Shown here in pieces: positions 22,303 to 33,211 of a stretch of 64,000 nucleotides of DNA (positions within the stretch are counted from its first letter, which is position 1; the number at the start of each line of letters is the position of its first letter). This DNA comes from Silene conica (lineage: Eukaryota > Streptophyta > Magnoliopsida > Caryophyllales > Caryophyllaceae). Location of the stretch: positions 8,065,031 to 8,129,030 of the forward strand of contig CM055311.2 in assembly GCA_029255685.2 (NCBI GenBank), in the 5' to 3' direction. Position numbers and translations under genes: made by a program. The notes beneath the pieces were generated by a model. That model was given only the letters and a program-made list of their open reading frames with translations. It did not search any database and had not been told where the DNA came from.

Positions 22303-23861
22303 TGATGCCCGTCGTTGAGGGTACCAAAGATAAATTTATAATTCCTAACTTTAACAATAGATAGTGAAAGTCAGGGTCGAACCACAAGGAGGTGGGGAAT
22401 GTTTATTGTTTGGTGTCAATGTTTTAAGGTAACAAATTGGGGGTTTGATTGGTTGATTACTATATCTAAGGCAAAGATTAAAATAAACAAATAATAAAAG
22501 ATGAGAATAAAATATAATAAAAGAGGATGCTAGGATGTTCGGGTAATAAATAGCTAAGGTAAAATAAATCCTAAGGTCAACATGTATTGCAGTCGCGTAA
22601 GGGGGTGTAACATATCTTTTTAGGTCTATGCTACCTAATAGCTCCTTTCGGCCTATGTTATTAGTTCCTAGGTCTCACAATTATTGGGTGTCAACAATAA
22701 GGGTGATTCCTAAATTCCAGGTTACATACCTTTCAGCCTTGAGTAACCTATCCGTCTTAAGGTGTAAACCAATGCCCTTCCCGTATTTCTCAATCTTGGG
22801 TAGGTCATTACTAACATCCTACAAGTCTCCTATTGGTCTCATTGCAGGATATTATAATTAACAAGAAAAGACGAAATAAGAAAACATACGCGAGTGGTCG
22901 ACCGACCGGCTACTCCAGTCGGCCGACCACGGCCTCGGTCGACCGACCGAATATTCCAGTCGGCCGACCGTGGTCCTGCTACAAGTCGGTTTTTCGGATT
23001 TTATTTACCTCTGCATATTATCCCCTACATCCTAACATATGAAAATTAGCTACTCATGACTGTTAAGACGATTATAAAATTGGGAATAAACATGGAGAAC
23101 ATAGTAAATAATCTAAGCATGCAAGATTCAATAAAGCTTGGGATTCTAACTTAACAATTGTAATAAAAATAAGAACTATAATAAAAAGCTAGATTAAAGA
23201 GAGTAATTACCACAATTGGAATTAAGGAAGAACGGAATAAACTTTATTGAATGCTTGGGAATTATTGAAAGATTACAAAACTAAACTTGATAAAACTTGA
23301 TACTGAAAGATTCGATGCAAAACTTCCTTATCAAGATCTAAGATCTGATATATCTAAACCCTAGCTACAAGATTAGCTTAAATAGGGTAAGAGATTAGAG
23401 TTTCCTAAAGACTCTAATTCTAGTTTATTTCCGAAAAGAATCGCATGGGCTTCGCTTGAGGTCGGTCGACCACATTGGTGGGTCGGTCGACCGCTTTTTT
23501 CTGGACTTCTTTTATTTCCGGCCTTTCTTGAAATATGGGCTTCATGAAAATCAGGCCTGGTCGGCCGACCCGTTTATCTGGTCGGTCGACCGCTTCTGTA
23601 CGGAAATCTTCGGATTTCTTCTGTTTTGACTCTTGGTACTTGATTTTGACTCCAGTTGACTTTCCATTTATTCCTTAATTAAGCAAAAGACTTGAGGATA
23701 CGAATTTGGTGCTAAATCGTCTCTTTTCCGCATAAATCTGCAAAAGTGTATAAAAATACGAAAGTACACAATTTGTGGGAAATAAAGGCTAAAACATAGT
23801 AAATGAGCGACCAAATACGTGTAAAAATAGATGTAAAACATCATAAAATAGACACGTATCA
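22303..23861 (-). repeat. Element A 5' LTR (1559 bp)
   Basis: The same length as the 3' LTR with about nine scattered mismatches. A TATTTAAG box on the minus strand at 23377-23384 stands where element B has TATATAAG. GGTCGGTCGACC-type motifs lie just upstream of it at 23461-23592 and again downstream at 22896-22970. Confidence 0.95.
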
Positions 23862-23955
23862 GCGAGCATGAAGAGCCAGTGGCTTGGAGTAAGCTTGTTT
23901 GGCAGAAATGGACACTACCTAAGCATAGACTAGTGGCGTGGTTATATCACCATAA
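23862..23955 (+). pseudogene. LINE ORF2, zinc-binding (zf-RVT) domain start (segment 3)
   Basis: Ninety-four bases of LINE between two insertions. In frame with 15772 across element A, it encodes VAWSKLVWQKWTLPKHRLV, the typical start of the zf-RVT domain at the C-terminus of plant L1 ORF2. The last five bases, CATAA, are the target-site repeat of Copia-A. The frame resumes at 53825. Confidence 0.9.
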
Positions 23956-24932
23956 TGTGGGGAATAAAACATGTATTCGCCCTAAACATGAAGGATTATA
24001 ACGAAATTTACAATTGCGATTATGGTCATAAGATAATAAAAACATGAAAAGAATTACAACCTTGAGTCCTTGCGCAAATAGGCCTAAGAACAGGAATTAA
24101 AGTAAATTACCTCCTATAACTTGCACCCAAGACTTTGTTTGAGACGATGTCGCGTGTGCTAGAAAGGCTCTCCAATTGCCTTGCAATATGGGGAGAGTTT
24201 TGTGAGGTTTTGATGTGAGATCTGAGTTTTGGGAGAAGAATGCTCTCCAAACCCTAATTTCTTGAGATGTGTTTTAATCAGTAAAACATTCAAAGAACAA
24301 GTAACCTGACAAAAGGAAAAGTCCTCTCCTTTTGTATTACTTCGGTCGGCCGATCCACTCTTACCTTATTCTAATGCGTGATTCGACCCGTTTTGCTAAA
24401 ATATAATTCGCGGGTATTTATTATAAATCGTATACATGTTATCAGATATTAATGTAGTCGATACATCAATAATGGTCTGATAAAATACGATATTGTATAA
24501 TTGTCCAAATTAATATAACTTTTTATATTAATACGCGAATTCAATATTTAATTAAATATAACCGTTTATATTTAATTTTACGAATTAATCATGTAATCCG
24601 TATTAGCTAAAATTATTTAATCTGTATTAAATAATAATCTCAACATCTTATTGACTAATTTAATAGTCAATACCTCTGACTAACTGTTTAGTCATATCCG
24701 GCATGAATGTGACTGTATTTTCATACCTTCGCATCTCTCAAACGTGTCCTATAGGTGTGACGTATAGGGACCAGTTGATCACCGCCATCCGTATGACAAC
24801 AAAACGTCAAACTTATCTAGCAAGCCAACCGTTATTGATGAACGTGGATCAACTGATAATAATACTGAAGTATGCCCTTGTGATCCTTTAAGAGATTTAG
24901 TAAGTCATTGTACTAAATGTCAAGGACACCAG
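23956..24932 (-). repeat. Copia-A 3' LTR, main part
   Basis: 977 bp that align with 52837-53819. The last 8 bp (26597-26604, CCCCAACA on the plus strand) lie beyond a solo LTR inserted at 24933 with ACCAG repeated on both sides. One GGTCGGCCGA-type motif is present at about 24344, matched in the 5' LTR at about 53224. Confidence 0.95.
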
Positions 24933-26591
24933 TGATGCGTGTCTATTTTATGATGTTTTACATCTATTTTTACACGCATTTTAGAGCTCATTTACGATGT
25001 TTTAGCCTTTATTTCCCAACTTTTGTCTACTTTCGTATTTTTATGCTATTTTGCAGAATTATGCGGAAAAAGGGAGATTTTAAACCAAATCCGTCCTCAA
25101 GTGATTTTTATGGCTAAGGATACGAAAGAACAAGCCTAGCGCACATTTCAAGGCCTGAAGATAGCATAAGCAAAGGTGCATATAGCAAAGAATCGATCCA
25201 CGATATTGCAGCCTGTTTCAAATGTCTATATCTCGAGTTCTAGAGCTGATAATGGAGTGATTCCAGTTGGAGGAGAAAGATTATCCTCTTAGCTTTCCAA
25301 CGCCGCAAGAATTGCTTGATTACGATAAGTAACGAAGAAATGGCAGCTGTTTTAAGATCGACGCGCGCTGCAGACCCGACATTGGGTTGACCGACCCACA
25401 AAGTAGGTCGACCGACCTCAGCGCAGACCCAGAAGTTTCCGCAAAGCCCACTCAAGTGATTAGGTCATTAGGAAACTCTTTAATTCCGCCATTTAAGCTA
25501 AATTACGGGATTAGGGTTATTCATTCAGTTCTTAATCTAGAAATCTTCTATCACCAAGTTCCTAATTCTAGTTTTCATCTTTAGTTGTAATCTTTCAATA
25601 ATTCTCAAGTACTTTAGTTTGTTCATCAATCATTCAAGCATTCAATAAAGTTTGTTCCTTTCCATCTCAATTCCAATTTCCGGTAATTCTTCTTTTAATT
25701 TATGCTTCATTGTTATTAGTTAGAATTATTGTATTCGTCTTAAGATAAAATCCCAAGCTTTATTATTCATTGCATGTTTAGATTGATATTCATCATGATT
25801 TCCATATTTATTCCTATTTCCGTTGTTGTTTCAGTAACCATGAGTAGCTAAATTTCATTTGTTAGGATGTAGGGGATGAATATGCGTAGGTAGTATAAGT
25901 TCCGAGACCACCTGTAGCAGAGCCGTGGTCGGTCGACCCACATAATGGGTCGGCCAACCAAGGCTCTGGTCGGCCGACTGGACTAGGCGGTCGGTCGACC
26001 CACTCGCGTTCGTATTCCGTTCGTTTTAATTCGTAAATTATAATACCCTACAATAAGACTGAAAGGAGACTTGTAGGATGTTAGTAATGACTTACCCAAG
26101 ATTGAAAGATACGGGGAGGGCATTGGTTTACACCTTAAGACGGCTAGGTTACTCAAGACTGAAAGGTTTGTGACCTAGAATTTAGGAATCACCTTTATTG
26201 TTGACACCCAATAATTGTGAGACCTAGGAACTAATAGCATAGGCCGAAAGGAGCTATTAGGTACCATAGACCGAAAGGATATGTTACACCCCTTACGCGA
26301 CTGCAATACATGTTGACTTTGGATTTATATTACCTTAGCTATTTGTTACCCGATAATCCTAGCATCTCTTTTATTATTGTTTTATTATCATCTTTATTTA
26401 CTTGCTTTATTTTTATCTCTGTTTCTATACTTAGCAATAACCAATCAAAACCCAAAATTGTTACCTTTAAACATTAACATCAAACAATAAACATTCCCCA
26501 CCTCCTTGTGGTTCGACCCTGACTTTCACTATCTATTGTTAAAGTTAGGAATTATAAATTTTATCTTTGGTACCCTCAACGACGGGCATCA
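24933..26591 (+). repeat. Solo Athila-like LTR inside the Copia-A 3' LTR (1659 bp)
   Basis: Starts TGATGCGTGTC, ends GGGCATCA, and is flanked by ACCAG (24928-24932 and 26592-26596). It aligns along its length with the A and B LTRs but is clearly more diverged. GGTCGACCGACC-type motifs occur at 25385-25417 (upstream of the TATA-equivalent ATTTAAGC at about 25492) and 25928-26001. The internal region is lost, so it is a recombination product. Confidence 0.95.
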
Positions 26592-26596
26592 ACCAG

Positions 26597-26604
26597 CCCC
26601 AACA
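26597..26604 (-). repeat. Copia-A 3' LTR, outer 8 bp
   Basis: CCCCAACA, the minus-strand TGTTGGGG start of the LTR, separated from the rest by the solo LTR. Confidence 0.9.
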
Positions 26605-27435
26605 ATCTCCCACTTGTCCGTACAAGGGTATGTGAAATGACGTTATCGCACTACATGTGGAGGACACCAGCTCCAACAAACTCCCACTTGTCCGTACAAG
26701 TGTAGGTGCGATAACCGATTCTCATATCCTTTTAAAATTTCTCCCACTCAATGTAAGACAATTTGCAAATCCGTATTCGCAAAGGTCGTATCTCACAAGC
26801 GATCTGTATCAAGAGTGGTTTCCCCGACTAGAGAGTAACTTAACTGACAAAACGAATCTGTATTCGAGCATGGCCATGCATTTCAGTTACTACTCCTCGA
26901 GTGGCCCTGAGAAATGATAAAATCCTGATAAGGGTATGAATATTTCCCTCAACTCGAATCCTGCCGATGTAAGCGCAGCATGAAATAACCCAGAAAAAAT
27001 CCTCTTGGCCCCTGTTACAGAAGACCGTGATCTCAAGAGACAGTTGAAAGTCAAAAGACTCGACTCTAAGGAACACTATGGAGGTCCTATCCACGACCTG
27101 GCACCCAATGTTATAAAACATTTAGGACTCCATAACATTGTCACGGGGTGTCCTACGAGATATCTGTATAACTCGCCTTTGTGATTGGTCAGTCAACTGT
27201 TTGACTTATGGCTCGTTGAATCCACCATCAACCAACGTCACAAAATGATTACCTGAGTTATCAGCTCAAGTGGGTAATCAAGGACTAAAACGATGTAATG
27301 TTATTCGGTTCACTTTGTGGTGTTCAAAATTGGCGTACAATTCCACATGAAAAACAAAACATTAAATATCATAACAATGAGGTTGTAATAGAGTACACGA
27401 GAAAATCAATTATAACATGAATCCATAAAAGAGTA
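26605..27435 (-). other. Copia-A 3' untranslated region with duplicated polypurine tract
   Basis: The minus strand carries a purine tract AAGTGGGAGAT directly before the LTR (26605-26615). A second copy of the junction (GGACACCAGCTCCAACAAAC, then CTCCCACTTGTCCGTACAA) lies at 26664-26702, about 70 bp inside. The rest is non-coding. Confidence 0.75.
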
Positions 27436-30400
27436 CTACAACTTAGGAACACATCTGATTCCCATGGAATTAATGTGCCCTTCATGCTTATCACGTGGTA
27501 ATGCTTTTGTGAGAGGATCAGCTATGTTGTCATCCGTAGCGATCTTATCAATAAATATCTCCTTTTGCTCCACGTAATCTCTGATTAGATGAGCTTTCCG
27601 TTGTACATGTCTAGCTTTGTTGCTAGACTTATGCTCCTTAGCTTGGCAGATGGCACCTTTATTGTCACAATAAACGGTGATTGGGTCATTCGAACTAGGC
27701 ACTACTGATAGTCCTTGTAAGAATTGACACATCCATATTGCTTCCTTAGCTGCTTCCGAAGCGGCATAGTACTCAGACTCAGTTGTAGAATCAGCTGTAA
27801 CACTTTGTTTAGAACTTTTCCAGCTGACAGCAGCGCCATTAAAAGTAAAAACGAATCCAGACTGAGATTTCGAGTTGTCTCGATCCGTTTGGAAGCTAGC
27901 ATCTGCGTAACCCGTGGCGCAGAGCGTCGAGTCGCCTCCGTAAGTCAATCCCCAATCTTTAGTCCTCCGTTGGTACTTAAGATTGTTTTTCACGGCCATC
28001 CAGTGTTGTTCACCTGGATGAGCTTGGAATCGGCTTGTCATACTCAATGCATATGCAACGTCTGGACGTGTGCATATCATGGCATACATGATCGATCCTA
28101 TAACCGAAGCAAAAGGAATCCGACTCATGCGCTCTTTCTCTTCCAATGTCTTAGCTTCTTGAGTCTTGCTCAAGTGAAGCCCAGTAGCCATAGGAAGGAA
28201 CCCTTTCTTGGAGTTCGTCATGCTGAATCTCTCTAGAATCTTATTGATGTAAGATTCCTGACTGAGAGACAACATCCGTCGTGATCTATCCCTGTAGATA
28301 CGGATGCCCAAAATTTTTTGTGCCTCTCCCAGATCTTTCATCTGGATATGGTTTTTCAACCATGCTTTAACCGGAGAAAGGAGAGGTATGTCATTCCCAA
28401 TCAAGTGTATGTCATCGACATACAGTACTAGGAAGACAATCTTGCTCCCACTCGACTTGATATAGAGACATGGTTCCTCGACTGATCGAATAAACCCATT
28501 CTCTTTTATCACTTGGTCGAAGCGATGATTCCAACTCCGTGATGCTTGCTTAAGTCCATAGATGGAATGCTTAAGCTTGCAAACCTTCTTAGGATGTTCT
28601 GGATCAATAAAACCCTCGGGTTGTACCATGTACAACTCTTCCTCCAAATAACCGTTTAAGAAGGCGCTTTTAACGTCCATTTGTCAGATTTCATAATCAT
28701 GAAATGCGGCGATTGCTAAGATAATCCGAATGGAACGTAGCATGACTACGGGTGCAAAGATCTCATCGTAGTGCAAGCCTGGCACTAGGGTGAAACCTTT
28801 AGCAACTAGTCTTGCCTTGTGGATATCTTGTTGTCCTTCCACGGCATGCTTTATCTTGTAAAGCCATTTGCATTGAAGGGGGCGTACCTTTGCAGGTAGG
28901 TCCACAAGATCCCACACGTTGTTCTCATACATGGAGTCCATCTCGGATTGCATGGCTTCTAGCCATAGCTTTGAGTCAGAACTAGTCATGGCACCTTTAT
29001 AGGATGTGGGTTCATTGCCCTCTAAGAGTAAGACGTCATCTATGTCATGTTCCTCGACCATACCAATGTATCTGTCCGGAGGAATAGAGACTCTTCCCGA
29101 CCTCCTAGGTTCCTCAGGAATATCTACCACAGCCTCGGTTGAAAGAACTGTTTCCTCCAATGGTTGCTCGGTTGTTGGTTCTTGAATCTCCGATAGATCG
29201 AAGGTTCTATTACTCGACTTGTTCTCGAACAATTCTTTCTCTAAGAACGTCGCACTAGCCGCAACAAAAACACGTTGTTCGGTTGGCGAGTAGAAGTAAT
29301 GACCAAATGTTCCTTTTGGATAGCCTATAAAGTATGTCTTGACCGATCGCGGGCCGAGCTTATCCTCGTGTCTCCACTTGACATAAGCTTCGCAGCCCCA
29401 AACCCGAATAAAGGACAAGTTAGGGACTGTTCCCTTCCATAACTCGTATGGAGTCTTGTCAACAGCTTTAGATGGACTTCGGTTAAGTATTAGAGCGGAT
29501 GACAAAAGAGCATAGCCCCACAATGAATTAGGCACAATGGTGTGACTCATCATGGATCGAACCATATCAAGTAAAGCTCGATTTCTCCGTTCGGACACAC
29601 CATTTAATTGTGGTGTTCCAGGTGGAGTCAACTGTAGGACGATGCCACAGTCTTTAAGGTGTTGATCAAACTCGTGAGAAAGATATTCGTCACCACGATC
29701 AGACCGAAGTGCTTTAATCTTTCTGCCCAGTTGGTTCTGTACCCGATTCTGGTATTCTTTGAACTTGTCAAAGGATTCACTTTTGTGTTTCATTAAGTAG
29801 ACATAGCCATATCTACTCAAATCATCCGTGAAAGTGATGAAATACCTATAGCCTTCTCGTGCGTTGATCGACATAGGGCCACATACATCCGTATGTATGA
29901 GTCCTAATAGGTCGGCAGCGCGCATTCCAACACCTTTGAAGGAAATACGAGTCATCTTACCGATGAGACATGATTCACACATGCCATATGATTCAAAATC
30001 AAAGGCCGAGATAGCTCCATTCTGTATGAGCTGTTTTACGCGTTTCTCATTTATATGTCCCATACGACAGTGCCATAGGTAAGTTTGATCTTTGTCACCT
30101 ACCTTTAATCTCTTGTTATTCACATGTAATATTTTGGTGGTTTGATCTAAAACATAAATTCCATTCATGGAAACTGCCTTGCCATAAATCATATTATGCA
30201 ATGAGAAAATACAGCTATTATCCTCTATTACAAATGAAAAACCTAGTTTGTCAAGTGCAGAAAATGAAATAATGTTTTTGGATAAACTAGGAACATAATA
30301 ACAGTTATACAAAGATAACTCGAATCCACTTGGAAGCTGGATCACGTATGTTCCCCTCGAGACTGCAACAACTCGTGCTCCATTCCCGACACGCAGGTCA

Positions 30401-31470
30401 ACCTCACCCTTGATGAGGGGTTCTTGGTTTCGGAGGCCCTGCACATGATTACATAGATGAGAACCACAACCAGTATCTAGTACCCAAGTTCCGTAACTTG
30501 CATGGTTAATCTCAATCATCTAAATAAAAGAAGAAGAAGAAGACATACCAACAGGAATAACGCGACCTGCCTTAATGTCCTCACGATACATGGGGCATGT
30601 ACGCCTCCAATGCCCAGTCTTGTGGCAATGGTGGCATTCCATGCTAGTATCCTTACTCTTTGTCTTGCCCTGTGAGTTGCTCGACTCACCGGGCCCACTC
30701 TTATCAAATCCTGGTTTCTTGAACTTAGGCTTACCTACCGCTAGGGCGGCCTGAGCTTAAGCTTTCCCTTTACCCTTACCATTACTGGAGATCATGAGAA
30801 CATCCTGCTTCACGCTCCCACTTAATTTCAGATCCTTCTCGGTCTGTACGAGAAGGAAGTGGAGCCTATGAGGAGTCTTCTTCATGTCGTTCATGTAATA
30901 GTTGGCCCTGAAGAGGGCGAACCCAGCATGAAGCGAATGAAGCATTCGATCAACGATTATGTTCTCACTGATCTTGCAGACTAGGGTCTCCAGTTTCTCG
31001 ATATTCTCAATCATGTTGAGAATATGTGGGCTAACAGCTTGGCCCTTCTGGAGTTTCGCCTCAAATAAGCGACAGGTATGCTCATAAGAAATGATTCTCG
31101 GAGCTTTCGAGAATTCGCTAGTGAGCGTGGTGAAAATCTTGTTTGCACCATGGGAGATGAAGCGTTTTTGAAAATTGGATTCCATTGCATAGATGAGTAC
31201 GTTCTTTATCGCACCCGCTTCCATGACGAAGTCGCTATGAGCGCGAACTTCGTTACCTCTAGCTCCATTTCCTGGGTGTGCCGGAATAAGCTCAGTCAAG
31301 TATTTGAGCTTTCCGTCAGCAATGGCAGCATTCCGTAACGCTGCCTCCCAGTCAGAGAAGTTTGACCCATCATTCCTCAGTCTAGTAGACTGATTCATGG
31401 AGTCCATGAAGGCTTTATGCCAGGCTTCACGTGCTAGCTTGGCACTTGGCATTGGGTCTTCACCAGCCAT
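27436..31470 (-). pseudogene. Copia-A gag-pol polyprotein, one frame with three stop codons
   Basis: From ATG at 31470, 1345 codons stay in one frame. Order: copia gag (31470-30757); a CX2CX4HX4C knuckle (CHHCHKTGHWRRTC); aspartic protease WVLDTGCGSHLC; GAG-pre-integrase (WHCRMGHIN...CESCLIGK); integrase core (HTDVCGPM, TFTDDLSRYG, RSDRGDEY where Gly is usual before Glu); RT ([27 protein letters not shown]); RNase H ([30 protein letters not shown]). In-frame stops: TAA at 30754-30756, TAG at 30520-30522, TGA at 28681-28683 at a normally Trp codon. All three can be explained by C-to-T or G-to-A changes. No frameshift was seen, so decay is recent. The element is not autonomous now. Confidence 0.93.
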
Positions 31471-31644
31471 TGGTTATACAGCAGTATTAAATTGATCGTG
31501 TTCTACACTGAAAAGAAGATAAATACAAAACCATATAAGCAACTCATCGTTGTCATTTAAGTCTATTTTAAATTGAATTTAAACTCGTAGACTCATGCAT
31601 TTATATAATTGATCTCCCTCAAGAATTATATAAACGATCCCAAG
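31471..31644 (-). other. Copia-A leader next to gag
   Basis: A short non-coding stretch upstream (minus strand) of the gag ATG, ending at the CCAAG target site of the Sirevirus insertion. The leader continues at 42778. Confidence 0.8.
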
Positions 31645-32560
31645 TGTTGAACCATATATTCAATTATATATATTAAGTATATATGTCTATGTTTTGATAA
31701 TGACAAGTCTGGCTATTTATATATTATATACTCGTATGAATAATCGTGTGCTAAGTGTACAGAATATTAGTAACAAGATCTAATCAATCAAGTATAAAAG
31801 ACTCAAGTATTTTTAGTCAATGAATTGGCTAAGTCGTAGATTGATACAAGATCACAAGCGCGCCTAATGAACTAAAGTTATACATATCAACTATAGCTTT
31901 AGTACAAGATTGATTCAAGTTATAGTTCGTAACTATAACCTTATACTATGAAAAAATGGTCGGAATATATGTTTGGTTGAAACAATGTTTGTTTCCAAAT
32001 ATAGTCATGTACAATTAATGTTTAATTGGTATTCTATTTTTTATGGAATTATTAATCTTAATAAGATTAGATAAAATATCTTTTGGTTAAATAGAAATAA
32101 ATAATTTTCTTATGAGATAATTATTTATTACTAAATAAACTAAGGATTTTTATATGATCTTATTTGTCAAATAATATATTTAAGTGTGGTTTAAAACGAC
32201 CTTGGGAAGCGTGTATCATGTCACGATTACCATAAGTCGTGTAGGATTTAAATTAAGTAAATATTATGTACTTATTTAATATCCTAAACATACTAAAATT
32301 ATATTGTGATAATATATTTTATTATCTTTGACATGGTTTAGGAAGTTGTTTTAATAAGGATACTAATTGTTTATTATATGAAGATCTTTCCTAAATCTGA
32401 ATTAGGAAATTGAGTCCTTATATAATACTTGTAGTATATTATAAAATCTTTCCTAAATTTATTAAGATTAGATTTAAGGTAGTATTACTAAAAGACTAGT
32501 ATTCTAGTTTAAGTAATATTCCTAAATCATCTAGGGTTTGAATTACCTAGATATATATTC

Positions 32561-32570
32561 TATATAAATA
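32561..32570 (+). promoter_or_regulatory. TATA box of the Sirevirus LTR
   Basis: TATATAAATA about 560 bp before the LTR end; transcription would start around 32595. The same box is present in the 3' LTR at about 42209-42218. Confidence 0.6.
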
Positions 32571-32757
32571 GAATACCTATGACACATTAATTCACACGAT
32601 ATACACATACATATTCACGAAAATCAAGAGAGAAAAACCGTCGATCATCTATTTCAATATTCGAGCTTTTCATTGTCATATCCGATTCAAGATTCAAAGT
32701 GCTTAAGCATTGATCTTATTCATTCAAGATTGTGACATCAAGAAACATTGAAGACTT

Positions 32758-32855
32758 TATCTTATTTACGTAAGATAGAACGAGTATTTAGCGGTACTCA
32801 TTGTAAGGCAAATATTTAACGGTATTTGTCATAGGTAGATATTTAACGGTATCTA
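32758..32855 (+). promoter_or_regulatory. Four tandem hairpins with shared loop in the Sirevirus R/U5
   Basis: Stem/loop/stem units: TATCTTA-TTTACG-TAAGATA (32758-32777), GAGTA-TTTAGCGG-TACTC (32782-32799), AAATA-TTTAACGG-TATTT (32810-32827), TAGATA-TTTAACGG-TATCTA (32836-32855). Stems differ in sequence but each pairs perfectly, while the loop stays TTTA..CG(G). The set is also present in the 3' LTR (about 42406-42504). It would lie about 160-260 nt into the transcript. Confidence 0.75.
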
Positions 32856-33131
32856 GATAGAGTTGCGACTAACATCAAAGTTGCACGAGTAGGGTTGATA
32901 AAATTGTAATCCAGAGTTGGTACTAATTTTATTAATCGAGAATAGTGGACGTAGGTCTCAAAGTTTGAGACTGAACCACTTCAAAAATATTGTGTCTCTT
33001 CTTATTATTTGTTTTACTCGAAGATCAACATACAACCATACGCACATCGAAGAAGATTTAAAAAGAAGGCATACTCAATTCAACCCCTCCCCCCCCCTTC
33101 TTGAGTATATTATATCAATAGATTCTTCAAT

Positions 33132-33143
33132 TGGTATCAGAGC
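33132..33143 (+). promoter_or_regulatory. Primer-binding site, initiator tRNA-Met (Sirevirus)
   Basis: TGGTATCAGAGC two bases after the 5' LTR. Confidence 0.9.
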
Positions 33144-33211
33144 CTCGTGCTCTTGATCGCCTAGCCGCGTGAGTTTTGATCCTTCTATTGATTCTATATA
33201 CTCTATCAACA

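Larger units (their letters stand above)
15773..23861 (-). mobile_element. Athila-like gag-protease-only retrotransposon A (complete, 8089 bp)
   Basis: Two 1559 bp LTRs, a tRNA-Asp type primer site, one 956-codon gag-protease ORF, about 2 kb of 3' non-coding DNA and a polypurine tract, flanked by the 5 bp repeat GCGAG (15768-15772 and 23862-23866). No RT, RNase H or integrase is present, so it must move with enzymes from an autonomous relative. I counted about nine LTR mismatches by eye (about 0.6%), which means a recent insertion. Architecture matches terminal-repeat elements with only a gag ORF (TR-GAG type). It interrupts the LINE zinc-binding C-terminal domain. Confidence 0.95.
31645..33129 (+). 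repeat. Sirevirus 5' LTR (1485 bp)
   Basis: Starts TGTTGAACCATATATT after CCAAG, ends ATTCTTCA two bases before the primer site. It contains a TATA box at 32561 and a four-hairpin array at 32758-32855. A C-homopolymer at about 33087-33098 differs in length from the 3' LTR. Confidence 0.95.
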
